DNA from: Glossina fuscipes
Taxonomy: Eukaryota; Arthropoda; Insecta; Diptera; Glossinidae
Direction of reading: 5' to 3'
DNA: 64,000 nucleotides
Assembly (NCBI RefSeq): GCF_014805625.2
Contig: NW_023998414.1
Span: 14,187,505 to 14,251,504 of the forward strand
The notes beneath the pieces are model-generated. The model did not search any database and had not been told where the DNA came from. It saw nothing but the letters and a program-made list of their open reading frames with translations. Below are positions 50,315 to 62,600 of this stretch, in pieces (positions within the stretch are counted from its first letter, which is position 1; the number at the start of each line of letters is the position of its first letter). The translations under genes were made by a program, and so were the position numbers.

Positions 50315-53300
50315 TTAATTAATTGATAAAATTCTATTCACCTAACACGTTCGCGCTTCTTCAGCTCTAAAACTTTAATATGCTTTGCAATTCGGGAGCT
50401 TTTCAGCTGAGAATTTCAAATACAAAAACAATATTTAAAAACTTACGAGCTCTTCCTCTTTCCCAATTCCATATTTCCATATTTTTGTGCTCATTACACC
50501 GAATAATGCAAGTATACTATGCCTTTCCTTCAATTAGAATAAACATGCGCTATAGACTTTGACAAATGTAAATGAATAAATAAATATAAATGAAAAAATA
50601 AAAAATAAATAAATAATTAAACATTTCGTTTCGATTCTTAATTAATTTGCGCTTAATTCTAACGAGAAATGGCGAAGAGAAGCGAACCGTAATGTTCTAT
50701 CTTTTTCTTCTTCTTCTTCGGGTAGTAGCTTTGCATAAAGATATATTTTCGATTGCTACGATTCGATTTAGAGGCATTTTGTCTGTTTACTGTTTACAAG
50801 AAAAACTAATACGCCCTAATCGCCGCAATATAGTTTAAACAGTTTCAAAGCTTCACGATATATATATATATCCGAGAGAAGAAAATATGGCATAAGCAAT
50901 AGTAGCAAACGGTTTTTAAGTTTACATAAATAGATTGATCAAAGTCAGATGAAAATAGCGCATGAAAATGTTATATCGAATGCTTTTACTGCGCACTTGC
51001 TCGAGATAGGTAAAGGTATCTGTGATTCGTTTTATGGCGTACAATTGTTTTTTAATTGGTTCTGTTGTGATTACTCTCTTCTCTTGCTTCAATTTGTTTT
51101 TTTTTTTTCTGTTTTTGCTTTCACTATCAGCTGTCTTTCGGAAGCAAAACTATGCAATGCTCTCTCCGCAGAGTCAACATTTTTTTTGTTAAATTGCGTC
51201 ATGCATTTATAGTCGAGCTTTTTAACCTCTCCGTGTCCGTCGCTCTCTTTGCGTTAGAGGTTTTTAATATGCATAACGTTTTTACGAAAAATGAATTAAT
51301 AAAATTCAAGATCAAAAAAAAAAAAAAAATTACTTTGTTAATATTCCAACGGGTCCAGATTTTATTGATATGAAATTCGAAGTTTCTATTATATATATTG
51401 CACATTAACGCTGAAGAGACGTTAAAATTAATGGCGATTATCCGCGATTTTGCCCGTGACGTAGTCTCTGTTGAACATATTATATCACGCGTTTCCCGAC
51501 CATACTAAAATATTTAACGATCAAGTGACTATAAATAATAATTGGCTTTGCTACGAAACAGATAAAATCGTTTTCAATAGGCAAAGAAATTGTAATCATT
51601 GATGACGTTTTAGTTTAACAGTCGAGAAAGCATTTAAAGTAAAATATGAAATAATTTACATAAGAAATGTTTTATATCTTTTGGATATATAAGGAAAAGG
51701 GATTGATTAGTGGGTTAATTGGAAATTACAAGCTTCGTGTTCATATATCGAGAAATATATACGTAGCGTTAAAAATGACAAAGAGTAATATTTCAATAAG
51801 TTATCGAAACGATGGAAATTAATTCAATCATCAAATAATGTTTGCGCTTAAGAAAACATCTCTGTGAAAAAATTAGTAATAAAGTAAAGTAGTAATCAAA
51901 GAGTTTGCCTCCATTTCAAATTTCGTTTTTTTTTTCCATTTCATGTGATCTACGCTTCATACGTGCTAATAGAGCGGATGTTATTGATATAGTGATAAAT
52001 GCTTCTAATGAAACTACAGCATAAATAGTAATGTAGAAGGCATTTTTTAAGAGATCGATAATGGGCGGGCAAAACTAATGACTGTAATTGCTTACAACTA
52101 ATGTGCGTGAAAAAGATTATGATGATAAGCGGAGGCGAGTTACGGATTATCGACATCAAAGGCAATCATTTTTGATTGACGGAATCTATCTCGTGTAGCT
52201 CTAACCATTGCCTTCACTCTACGCGGAATTTGTCTGAATTTCATACAGTGGATTTTAAGAGGGCCCAGTAAAAATCTAGGTTTACACCCAGAGCTCTTAC
52301 AAGCATAATGCAATCAGAAAAGTTGTAAAAGATTATCGATCAAAATGACATATATTTGGTGCAATAACGTTCATTCACAATGTAAAAAAAAAAAAGAAGA
52401 GAAGTTCCAGGAAGCCTTTTTCTTGACACAATATGATAACATGCATGATTTGGATTGAATCTCTAACAAAGAAGGTTATGGTTGAGACTGACATCGACAC
52501 ATAACGATTCGTGAGATTGCAAACAAACTTAATACACCCAAAACAGCAAGTTTATTCCTTATATATATATATATAAAAAAAAAAAAAAACTATTTTATTT
52601 CATTTCGATGAAACGCAAAAAATTTGCTTCGCACAAGCATCCATCAGCCTTTAAATATCATATTAGTTTTTGATAAAGAGCTAATTATTTAATATGTTAT
52701 AATGCAAAATGATCTTCGTGTCTGGTGTGGGAGGAGTTTATTGTTTCTTTTGAAAAAAAGAAAGCGAAATTTGCTGAGATTGTTTAGACGATTCGCGAGA
52801 AGCGTACCTAAGCAGATTCAGCAGGCGTTTGGCCAATTCATGGGGAACTCCAATAAAAGGTTTCAAGAGTTCCGTGATAGCGTTGACGAGAAATTACGAA
52901 TGGAGGACTCACAAATTCGAAGAGAAGTTTAACTCACGCATTCACGACTTACAAGCGGCCATGAAAGTGATGGAAGATGGAAGAGCTAGTAGAAAAAAAA
53001 AAGCCAATCCAAACTAGGAACTTATCGTTTCAAACGTTCTTTTTCCTTTGGTTATTTGAACTTGTTTTCAGTTTTTACGTCTTTTAAAGCTAAAGATAAC
53101 AGCTAAATCGAAACCTAAAACTTCATTGGGATGAAGATTTTTTAACATTTTCGGGCGATATAAAAAGTGTATGAGAATTACTAAAACCCAACAATTTATT
53201 TACATTGAAATTATTTAACTTTCTAGCGAAATTTAATATATGTATATGTGTGTGGACTTTCAAAATTAATGCGATTTCATATTAGATAGATAATAGTCGA

Positions 53301-53546
53301 TAGAGTTGAAGCGTTCAAGCACTTCCATTAAAACACAAACTCAATATATATATATATATAATGACTTGCTGATTATTTTCGAATTTATAGGCTAATCAAA
53401 GGAAGAAAGGAAATCTTTACATTAAGAAATCACAAAAAAAAAAAAGGAGGAAAAAATTAAATGTTTCCCAATAGCTTAGGATCGATGAACACTATCTCTC
53501 TTTACATAGCTCTTGCTCTAAGCTAATGACCCTTAAGGAAAAAGGT
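50315..53546. other. Spacer between the two tandem carrier genes
   Basis: Apart from the open frames at 52702-53017, this 3.2-kb stretch is AT-rich and I recognise nothing coding. It should include the promoter of carrier gene 1 (right of 50314) and the 3' UTR of carrier gene 2 (left of 53547). TA microsatellites occur near 50853, 52560 and 53345. Confidence 0.5.
52702..53017 (+). pseudogene. Unrecognised charged helical reading frame, apparently frameshifted
   Basis: Frame 1 (52702-52932) reads LLKKRKRNLLRLFRRFARSV then QQAFGQFMGNSNKRFQEFRD and SVDEKLRMEDSQIRR. A second frame takes over at about 52905 with FEEKFNSRIHDLQAAMKVME, ending in DGRASRKKKANPN and a stop at 53017. Both parts look like one continuous amphipathic, coiled-coil-like protein of about 105 residues broken by one frameshift. 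No family was recognised; a fragment of a mobile-element gag-like protein or a decayed small gene are both possible. Confidence 0.3.
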
Positions 53547-55645
53547 CTACGTTGGTATGCCTGCTAAATCGGACAATAATTTCTTCGTATACTCATAAAT
53601 CCAAAAAAGCGTCGCCGATGCCGGTACAGTGCGGATTATTGATGGCAACAGTCCGTTATATAGAGCTAAAAAACCCTCTTTCCGGATGATCTGCATACCA
53701 ACCGCAATCATAGAGCCTTCTAAATTACCGACTTGAATGCGTGTTTTAATAACATCGGCAGGAAAAGTGAAAGTCCAAAGTGATACACCACCAATAGCAC
53801 CAGCGCACATAGTTTTCAATGGGCCGATGTCGTCTTTTGTTTGCCCTGGCCTATCAATAATAATATTGAATTACAATAAAGAATTGATTTCGATTTTTTT
53901 ATTTTGATTTTAATACTCTGCGAAAAGTGTTCTTGCTCCTTCATAACCACCAAAGAAGAAAAATAATCCAGGCATTTCTCTTACAAATGTTGTCCCTAAG
54001 CCTCGATACAGTCCTCTTATGCCTTTATAAACAAAAAAAAATAAATTATATATATGTGTATATATATTTTATTTATTTATTTTTTTTTTTAACCTTCAGT
54101 TTCTAAAATATCTTTAGTCACCATAAACGGATTGATCGTTGCGACCTTGCTATCTTTTGATACATAATGTTTCATCTATAATACGAATGAAATGATCGAA
54201 ACGCTTAAGAGTTTTTAGTGTGAAAGCAAAGGGCATACCTCGTTTACAGCCTGCATTTTGCATTTAATTAACTCTGCGGGGCATAATATTAAGGCCGTAA
54301 AGAACGCGGCAATGAAACCCGATGTTGCATCTCCGAGAACGGACAGGCCGGCGCTATTCTCAATTTCGAATATATTAGCCACTAGACTTTGACAGCGACC
54401 ATAAGCAGCGAAAAGCACCGAATTCTCAGCGATGCTAGCTACAGCTGCTGGCACCGTGCCAGCGTATAAACCTCTGATTATACCATCCGTCTGATATGTG
54501 TACTTAAGGCAACTAAACATATTCTTATAGAGTTTAGGAAACGTTTGCAATTTCACTTTGATCGTGTCAAATGGCTGAGATACATACACTTGCATCAAGC
54601 CGCCTAAATTATATACAAATTAAAATTTCATCGCACAACAGTGAACAAAAATAAATAAATAAACTCAAAATTTTATATTCGATTTCGACCAAATATTGTT
54701 CCCCATATCAATCATAATAGACGATTTTAAATATAATCTATCCATCTATACATGTTAGAAAGTAAGAGTTCTTCACGGACATGCGGGAAAATTTACAAAT
54801 CTACATTTACCGCTAGTGTAAAAGGATTTTCAAGAACATTTTATATATTATACCCTAAGGAACCTTTAAAACAAATATTTGTTGACTGAGTGCAACTATA
54901 ATTTCAGACATTTGATGATGAATATGAATGGATTATAATATATAGAAAACGCACCAATTGAACCCGCAGTGAAATCAATAACGCTCTCCTTGAAAGCGAC
55001 ATCGGCCGAAACAGCAGCCTGCTTCTCGGATTCATCAATAAAGACAAAGCCATCTTCGATCATTATGTCGTCACCTTCCCTATATTTTTCCGCTTCTAAT
55101 TCTGGATTTGCAATAAAATATTTACGCAATTGCCATTTTAGGCTTTTGCCTTTTTTCGCGTCCGGATCTTTAATGAGAATGAAACCGTCGACCTCTTCGT
55201 CTTCATCATCCGGTTTTGGTAAAAGAAATTTTTTCCAATCAATCATTTTACGTCTTTTACGAGATAATTCTGGTTTCGGTTTCTCACGATTCGTTGGTGA
55301 TTCTGCTCCATCTGTTTCATTCTCCGATCCATTCGGCATTTTTTCGTTTTCGTTTTCGTCTTCATCATCTTCATCTTCAATTGTTGGAGCATCGCCTACC
55401 GGTGAATCGCTTATTATAAAATTACTGCTCATTTTACGATTTTTCGCATCTGTATTAATAATATAATAATTTTTTTCATTTTTCTCAATCTGAGTTTCAA
55501 TCTCATAATTAAGAGATTGCCGCATAAAACGTTTCGTCCAATCGATGATCGAACGCTTCCTATTTGATGTTTCTTGACTATCCGAGCTGTTGTCGTTGTC
55601 TTGATTACGATTTTTTGCGGGATCATTTTTATTTTTGGAGGTCAT
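53547..55645 (-). CDS. Mitochondrial carrier, ornithine carrier type, copy 2, with long N-terminal extension (515 aa)
   Basis: Minus-strand exons 55645-54955, 54603-54239, 54175-54094, 54022-53917 and 53850-53547 give 515 residues. The start ATG has the insect-like context CAAAATG. From about residue 220 the protein is a standard three-repeat carrier (PFDTIK near 241, PAELIK, PADVIK) with GLYAGTVPAAVASIAENSVL, VREMPGLFFFFGGYEGAR and FPADVIKTRIQ, so ornithine carrier-like and inner mitochondrial membrane. Exons 2 and 4 have exactly the same lengths (365 and 106 nt) and phases as the equivalent exons of the gene at 45669-50314. The extension (residues 1-220) is very charged, includes an acidic run at 91-101, and contains three diverged copies of a W..[KR]F plus DGFILI motif. 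It does not look like a mitochondrial presequence; carriers normally need none. Confidence 0.92.
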
Positions 55646-56424
55646 TTTGTTTTTGTTTTCTTAAAAATTTCTTTTATATATTTTAGTCGTCACTTATTAC
55701 ATTTTATTGTCCAATTGTAACCATCAAAATCAATTCCACAAAATAGAAACGACCAATAAAAAATTATTTCAAAAAATTCTTTCAACTTATTTTTATTATA
55801 ATTTTCATTCGATGACGTTCGATCAATTGAATGGTTTGTAATAAAGTCGATAAAATATCATTGATTCCTTTCTTCCATCTTTTTTGCCCTTTGACCGCAA
55901 TTTTCTTTTAAATTAAAAATAAATCTATAAATTTTTTCTTTATATAATGAAACGAATCGCAGCGCCCTTTATATCTAAACTATTAAACGAAACAACATGA
56001 ACCATCTTAAGGGGGCAGGAAAAAGTTTTCCAAAATTATTGCTCTCAGTTTACTTCGAGTTTACTCGGATAGTTTTATCATCGCTAATAAAGTCAAGTTA
56101 AGAAATGCTTTTCTAACCCGTCTAAGCTCGTCGTTTTTTGCCCAAAGTTTTTTCCATTGAAAAAGCCGAAAAAATGAACTCAAGCACTTTTGACATCAAT
56201 TATGCATAGAAATTTACAAATAGGTTTAAAATCCGCCATCAAATTATCTTATGGCTCTGCTGACTCAAAAAAACCCAACACCAAAAGTCACCGATTCAAC
56301 AGAATCTTTTAATAGATAGCTTTCGCTTTCGTTATCGTTTATTTGGTAGAAAGTGTACTTAGGAGTGCGCTAAGCACATCAGGAACTCGTCTATGGGCGA
56401 TATATAAGTTCTTGAAAACGTTGA
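55646..56424. other. Upstream region of carrier gene 2, no gene seen
   Basis: AT-rich; it presumably contains the promoter and 5' UTR of the carrier gene starting at 55645. No core promoter element is convincing and no open frame is notable. Confidence 0.45.
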
Positions 56425-56594
56425 ACCGCCTGAGTGCCCGAGTAGGCCGAATTGATATCGACTAACAATTCAATTGTCGGCGTGAAGTTGAGTTTTTAAT
56501 AAAGTCTAGAAGATAGCCTTAGATACTAAAGCTGTAAGACTTTAATATTAAAAATTATTTCTCTAGCCAAATTAATTATAACAACAATAATAAC
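56425..56594 (+). mobile_element. tRNA-derived SINE, copy 3 (most diverged)
   Basis: It starts CCGCCTGAGTGCCCGAGTAG like the other copies, but its B-box region is degraded (TTGTCGGCGTGAAGTTGAG). It keeps GAGTTTTTAATAAAG, AGCCTTAGATACTAAAGC, TAAGACTTTAAT, TTTCTCTAGCCAAATTAAT and an AT/AAC-rich tail. No flanking duplication is recognisable. The decayed promoter and missing duplication suggest an older insertion than copies 1 and 2. Confidence 0.75.
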
Positions 56595-57119
56595 ATGTAA
56601 CATGTGGTATTTTAATACCTGACATTGTGCGAGTCGGCTCAGACACGTCACCGTCCATATTACCAGAAATTTATACTATGGAGCGCGTTGTCGTGTCTGT
56701 CACCAATTGAACCATCTTCTTCGTTGTATTTACCCTCGATTTTATTCGCGTAATACAAAACAATTAATCTGATACCAGATATGTCCCCGCAGTCTGCGGA
56801 ATTACTCTCTCTTAGGGTGAAAACAACTTTTCTCCCACTCATAATCTTCTTCTTTATTACCCTCGAAATACGGGCGATGGTGAGTATCGGAGCGCATTCC
56901 AAGACAAGTATCACCGTCGGAGCAGAAATAAAGCTGATCCTCTCTTCCCCCTAATTAGATGCAGACGACGGTGATTGCGGAGGTAAAGACCAACAGGTAT
57001 CACTGTCGGCATCAAAAAAAAAAGGTCCCTGTTCTCCTATGCTTAAAAGCAAGGCGGGGAGATCTCTACCTAAGACGAGTAAGCACCTTACCGTAGTAAC
57101 GGTAAAGATTGTCTCGCGT
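56595..57119. other. GC-richer unrecognised segment
   Basis: This stretch is noticeably less AT-rich than its surroundings and contains repeated words such as TATCACTGTCGG/AGTATCACCGTCGG and GACGGTG. A minus-strand frame (56660-56914) is of unknown nature. The composition suggests a transposable-element piece, but I cannot name it. Confidence 0.3.
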
Positions 57120-57230
57120 ATAATTATAGTGTAGGGTATCGATCGTTATAATAAAAGGTCTATCCAAAGCGCTTGCGCTTATTACTAACTTTACACATTC
57201 TGTACCATAAGCGGTGCAGGGTATAAAAAC
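57120..57230 (+). repeat. Dispersed repeat, short 3' fragment
   Basis: ATCGATCGTTATAATAAAAG at 57138-57157 followed by GTCTATCC and ending GTGCAGGGTATAAAAAC matches the 3' end of the dispersed family (compare 57999-58100). Confidence 0.6.
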
Positions 57231-57529
57231 AATATATTAAGAAAATATTAAAAAATGGCAATACTGGAGGCATTCTCCTAGCATAAGCTCTCCTAAGGTG
57301 AATTTAAAAAAAAAAAAAATATTTAATATACTTTCTGTCATTTATGAAAATACTCTAGATTTTTGTGTATGTTTGTTGGAAATTTTGTACATCGACATAC
57401 CGCAATTTTTTGAACCTTTCCTCATATAATCGTCCCTAAGAAAACTGAATCGTTATTTAGCAAACAGTTATAACTTTTAATATTTCATGGTGAAAGCTAG
57501 TTCACAATAGTAAATTGACGTAGATATCA

Positions 57530-58100
57530 ATCTTACCGAATTTGGACCACTTAGGCATATTTATTTAGTATTACCGCATATAAGGATTTTTAGGAAATGA
57601 AAACCGTTACATGCCGGAAAGCTTAATTGTCAATCTTTTATGATGGAAATTTTGTTCATGAGAGAAATTTGACATAAAAATTATGTGGACCAAGATAAAG
57701 CAATATAGCGGGCCGTGTCCCACCATTAAATAACCTACACCACTTTGCTTAATACACTCATCCATATAACGATGTCTCAAAATAAGGTGTTGTATAGAAT
57801 GTAGTCGAAAGAGCGGACCAATCCAAACCACCAAATTCTCAGTGGTGTTCGTCTGTGAGTCAAAACACGCCATTGTACCAAATTTGATCAAAATATCTTA
57901 CAAATTGCAACCTGTAGCTTGAATGCAATGCTTACATGGACAGACATCAGATGGACAGACAGGCTTAGATCAATTCAGTTTATGATTCTGAATCGATCGG
58001 TATAATAAAAGGTGGGTCTATCTTAATCCCATCTGCGTGTTACATACGTCCGCCCTAAGCTAATATATAGTCGGCATCACAAATGGTGTAGGATATAATG
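57530..58100 (+). repeat. Dispersed non-coding repeat, most complete copy
   Basis: In order: TATATAAGGAT-like text, CGGACCAATCCAAACCACCA, TCTCAGTGGTGTTCGTCTGT, CAAAACACGCC, TACCAAATTTGATCAAAATA, GATGGACAGACAGGC, GATTCTGAATCGATCGG, TATAATAAAAGGTGGGTCTA, GTTACATACGTCCGC, and at the end GGTGTAGGATATAATG. It aligns by eye with 11.8-12.2, 41.1-41.8 and 46.8 kb. The minus-strand frame 57607-57891 is incidental. Confidence 0.7.
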
Positions 58101-59523
58101 ATTGTTAGCCCGATTAGTTGGAAAGTGGCTGTAGAGGCTTTTTATAATCTATATTATATCAATCACATCTAGATCTTGATTTTATTTCTTATATTGTATG
58201 ATTATAGTGCTTATGTTACGTATATCTGGATCTTTAAAGATACTTTATAGTCTTACTAGCGCAGCAATTATTAATTATAGCAATTGTTATTTGATGTATA
58301 ATTGAAAAGTCATTAATAGCGTTTCAATATATCTGTCTATTAGGTTATTATAATAACTTTTGATTTTTATACAAGTACATGATTTTTGAACAATCGAATT
58401 GTGAAAGCTATGCTATCGAATTTTTTCACTTAAGATCATGTTTAGGCTTTATAACTAATGAGATAGCTGTTCGCAAAATTTTTTTTCAAATTTTTAAAAA
58501 GCCATCTTGAATATAAGTCAAAATGTATTTAGTATCAAGTTAACCGACCAAATAAATACCTCGTACTTGTGTTATCCGTTTAACATAATTTTAGGCGCCT
58601 TCGGTGACAACAAAAAACCAAGAAATGTTATCACTTCAATACTTACTGATATATCGTCAAACAATTTATTTATTATTTTTTGTTTCTCGCATAATTTATT
58701 ATTATTTATAAAAAAAAAAAAAAAAAAGAAAGAAAAATAATTAATTCTAAATGCGTTCAAATACGAATTCCTTATACGTATGTAAGAATGTTGCTTATAT
58801 ACGATTTTTGAAAATAGTTTTTACTTCAATACTTTCAATTTAAAAAACTTAGACAATTCTTATATGTAAACGACAAATTTCTAAATGCTAAACAAAAGAA
58901 AAAAGGAAACAAAAAAAAAAAAGGGACCAATGAATTTTTAAACAAGAAAGAAATTTTATTGTATTCGGCTTGGATCATACCATTTGATAGTCATCACTAT
59001 TCTAATTGATTACTTGTAGAAGTTCTCATAGCAATCTATTCTAATAAGAAACAAGAGAGATTTTATTGGAACTCCAACAAAGCATAGCGAGATTATTTCA
59101 AATAGTTATACCTATCAGAAAACTATGTACATGTATGGGTTTTTTGAGCGTATTTCGTTTACGATGCAACAACAACCTTATGCGCATTATGGTCAACGTT
59201 TGTGCGTTTGGTCTTCCACTCTCAATATATACGTATAGCTCACAATTTTCCCGTGTGTTACACGGGTAGCATCCAGAACAAGCACGATTATGTACCAAAG
59301 TGTTCATAGTACACAAATTATACATCATTTATTATGTGCATTGCAAACGAAGACGGAGCGGGGAGAAGAATCATGTCATTGAAAATGACAGTGAATTAGT
59401 CAGATAAGCGCCGTTCGAGCCTGATTGATTGATTGCAGCGCGAAAACAAATTTATATTTTGCTTACCCACCGATATTCAAATATTTTATATTGAATATTA
59501 TAAAGCAGATATCAAAAGTGTCT
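58101..59523. other. AT-rich DNA, no gene recognised
   Basis: Only low-complexity or short frames (such as one ending in a Lys run at a poly-A tract near 58710-58726). No repeat border or RNA gene was seen. Confidence 0.45.
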
Positions 59524-59620
59524 ATGTCCGATTCTATAAAAACAAAGAAAATAGTCGTTTACTTAGAATTTACCTTCGGAGACGAATTTAGGCGAAGAAA
59601 TAAAAAAGAAGATGTATCAG
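59524..59620 (+). CDS. Possible isolated first coding exon, unidentified
   Basis: From the ATG at 59524 the frame reads MSDSIKTKKIVVYLEFTFGD followed by EFRRRNKKEDVS. It stops being protein-like exactly at CAG|GTATGC (59620/59621), a plausible splice donor in phase 1. The charged, low-bias text differs from the random Ile/Phe/Lys frames around it. I could not find the next exon within the window nor name the protein. It may be the 5' end of a gene continuing past 64000, or chance. Confidence 0.25.
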
Positions 59621-62600
59621 GTATGCGCATATCGAGATCGGAAATTTTGTATAGAAAATAAACGCTCGCTATATATGAAACTGATCAGAAAATATATTTT
59701 ATTCCAAATATTGGCCATCGCTAGCTATAAACTTCTCCACGCCAAGCCAGGTATTGCTTTTATAATGCAAGTCAGTCATCGAGTCGTTTCGGTATATTTT
59801 CGTAAGTATTGAAGCGTTGCTTAACAAGTACGTACGCGATTGATAAATGGCAAACAAATGCTAATCGAAAGCACACGGGCGTGATGAGTACCGTACTTAT
59901 CAATCGAACATTTCCGATATATCGCGAGCGGGTTTTGCTGTACGAATGGACAAATCGATGGATGGATGGATTGATGTCATGTAAAAAAGCTGACCAGGTG
60001 TTGAGATTTCGCTCGTTTTTTCAACAGCGAAGGGTAGCATTCAATAATAATCCGTTCATCCGAATTTAATCGCTAATAGTAGAATGCATTCATCTGATCC
60101 AAAGAAATTCAGAAATATTATCTTACGTTTGGCATGACTTGCACTACCCATGAATTTGTACGCCTGATATTCCTGAAATATATTCACTTCCGATCCCCAA
60201 TTACGATGCGATACAAAAAAAGCTCTCTTTTCGCAAAGAAATAATAAGAGCGATGAATACTCTTGGCACGGTACGAACCTCAACACTTTTATTGTTGGAA
60301 AAGGTATTTTTTGCGTCACGACATGTGTCTGCTACGATTGCTTATTGTTGCCAGATTTCCAAGCTACAAAAATAGTAAGAGCCCAACTTGAGGCATGTGT
60401 ATTGTTTACACATGATGGCAATGGGAACATCTATGCCCAAATTTCAATTTCATATGTACATAGCTGGTATGATCCTAGGTAAAGGACGTTTCGGGTAAAG
60501 TGATTCGAAATGTTTCTACAATTAAAAGTCTTAACTGTTGAGGTACACTATTTTTAAGTAATGTTCAGTGTAGCAAATGTGGTCTTTAAAGCTCTTCCTC
60601 TCTTCGAATCGTTAGATAGAAAAGAGAGAAGAGAAAGAGAAATTTACCTTTGATCAAACGTTAGAGAAACGTTGTTTCGGAGAAAGTTGTCGTATATGTA
60701 TTAACGTTTTATAGCATTAAACGATAAAAAGGGTAGAAAATTTAAATATTTATGGATGAGTAAGCAAAAGTTGAATCTTCTACTGAGACTAGAATATATA
60801 TATATATATGTACATATATATTATATATCTATAATAGAAGATTTAAAGAGAGATTTAATAAGTTTTTTTTTTTTCCTAATAAGGTATAAAGCTGTGAGGT
60901 ATGTACACAAAAAACAAAAAAAAAAAGGAAAAAGAAATTAATTTAACATATTGTACGTATAAGTTGCAATGAGAATGTATTGTTTTTTTTGGTGATGAAT
61001 ATATAAAAAAAAAAAAATGCCTATAATTTTAAGCATATCTACGCATATACACATGTATTTATGCAATTATTATGAGATTTGCAAATAAAATGTTAATCAC
61101 AATGCTTTACGTTCATATTGAAGTCGTACACAACCTTCATATGCAGCTATAATTACTTATACCGTTTAGTAGAGAACTTAAATAAAGGTAAACAGTTTCA
61201 TGATCGAAAATAATAGATAGTAACTTAAGTTTATATGTAGGTATGAATGAAAAAAAGTTGAATGCATTTTTTTTCTTGTTTTTCTTTTTTTTGTTTTTTT
61301 TTTTTTGTTTTGTTTTGTAAATCATGTGCGTGCATTTATCGTTTGTTATCATCATATTTTACTTGTCTTCGTAGAGATTAGTATTAAATTTAAGTGTAAG
61401 TGAAAAGGAAATGTATTCCTTCGCTGACAGTTGCTAAGACTGACCTGAAATTTAGTATATATATATATGTATATAAATTTAGTATTTTTTACTTAATGCA
61501 AGCAATTATTAATTAATTTAACTTATATATATATATATGCGTGTGTGTGTGTGTGTTTGAGGTGGAGGGAAGTATTTTTCCATTATGGATAGTGGAATAG
61601 AGATCAATTGAAAGCTTTTTATTATACTGCTATTATAATGTCATTTATTTCATTTTCTTAATGTTTATACAACTTTAACTGTACTACTTATAGGATCTAC
61701 GACTGAGAACATTTTCCGTTCACACTTGGAAACAAGTCGTAGTTGAGTTTGTTATATAATAATCGTTAATGCTTTCTTTATATAAGAGTTAATAGAAATT
61801 TATTGCATTATAGATATAATATGATTATAAAGTACCCTACATATCTAATAATAAGCGAGTTTTTTCTTTTTATTTTTTTTGCTTACTTTTTCATTTTCAT
61901 TTTCTCTTTGTTTGTTTGTTTTTTTTTTTCTTTTTTTTTCTCTTTGAAAAGAATAAAAACTACATTAACGTTTACATTATTTTAATAATGAATTAATTTG
62001 ATAGTTGACGTTTGATTTAAATCCATTATTTCAATTTATTAATGCTTCTTATGCTTATGTGTTTATTGTGCTAAATATACATTCTCGTATATATTTACTA
62101 TTATCAAAGCGTCGGTATATACCTAAAAGCTAATATTAAGAGAATTTTTTTAAATAATTTTTCACAATATCCATACATCTATCATGTTACTGCTCAACAT
62201 AAAAACATGCGAACATTAAGCCGATAATATGATCGATGTTTTTTGTATTCATATAAAAGGAATACACAGCTTGTCGCATATGTTCGTGAATTGATGACAA
62301 TAATTGAATAACTTTGTCAGTGTGCAGACAGAAAAAAATTGATTTTAGTCACACTTTAAATTTATTTGTATTATTAGTCAGACTATGATTTTTATTTCAA
62401 ATTGTATTGAGAAAATTGTTTAACAATTGTATGACGTTGTGGAAACAACAACTTCTTCTTCTTCTTCACGCAAAAGTCTTTACTTATTATTGGTTACTAC
62501 ACTGAAAAGGCTGAGATTACAATGAAACCCGAACATGAATGTGGGAAAAGTTTTTTAGTCGTTTCTCGGCGCAATAGTTTCGTCTGACTTCGGATGACTT

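Noticed and set aside
54969..55466. 165-codon plus-strand frame rich in Ser
   Set aside because: Antisense shadow of the acidic first exon of carrier gene 2.
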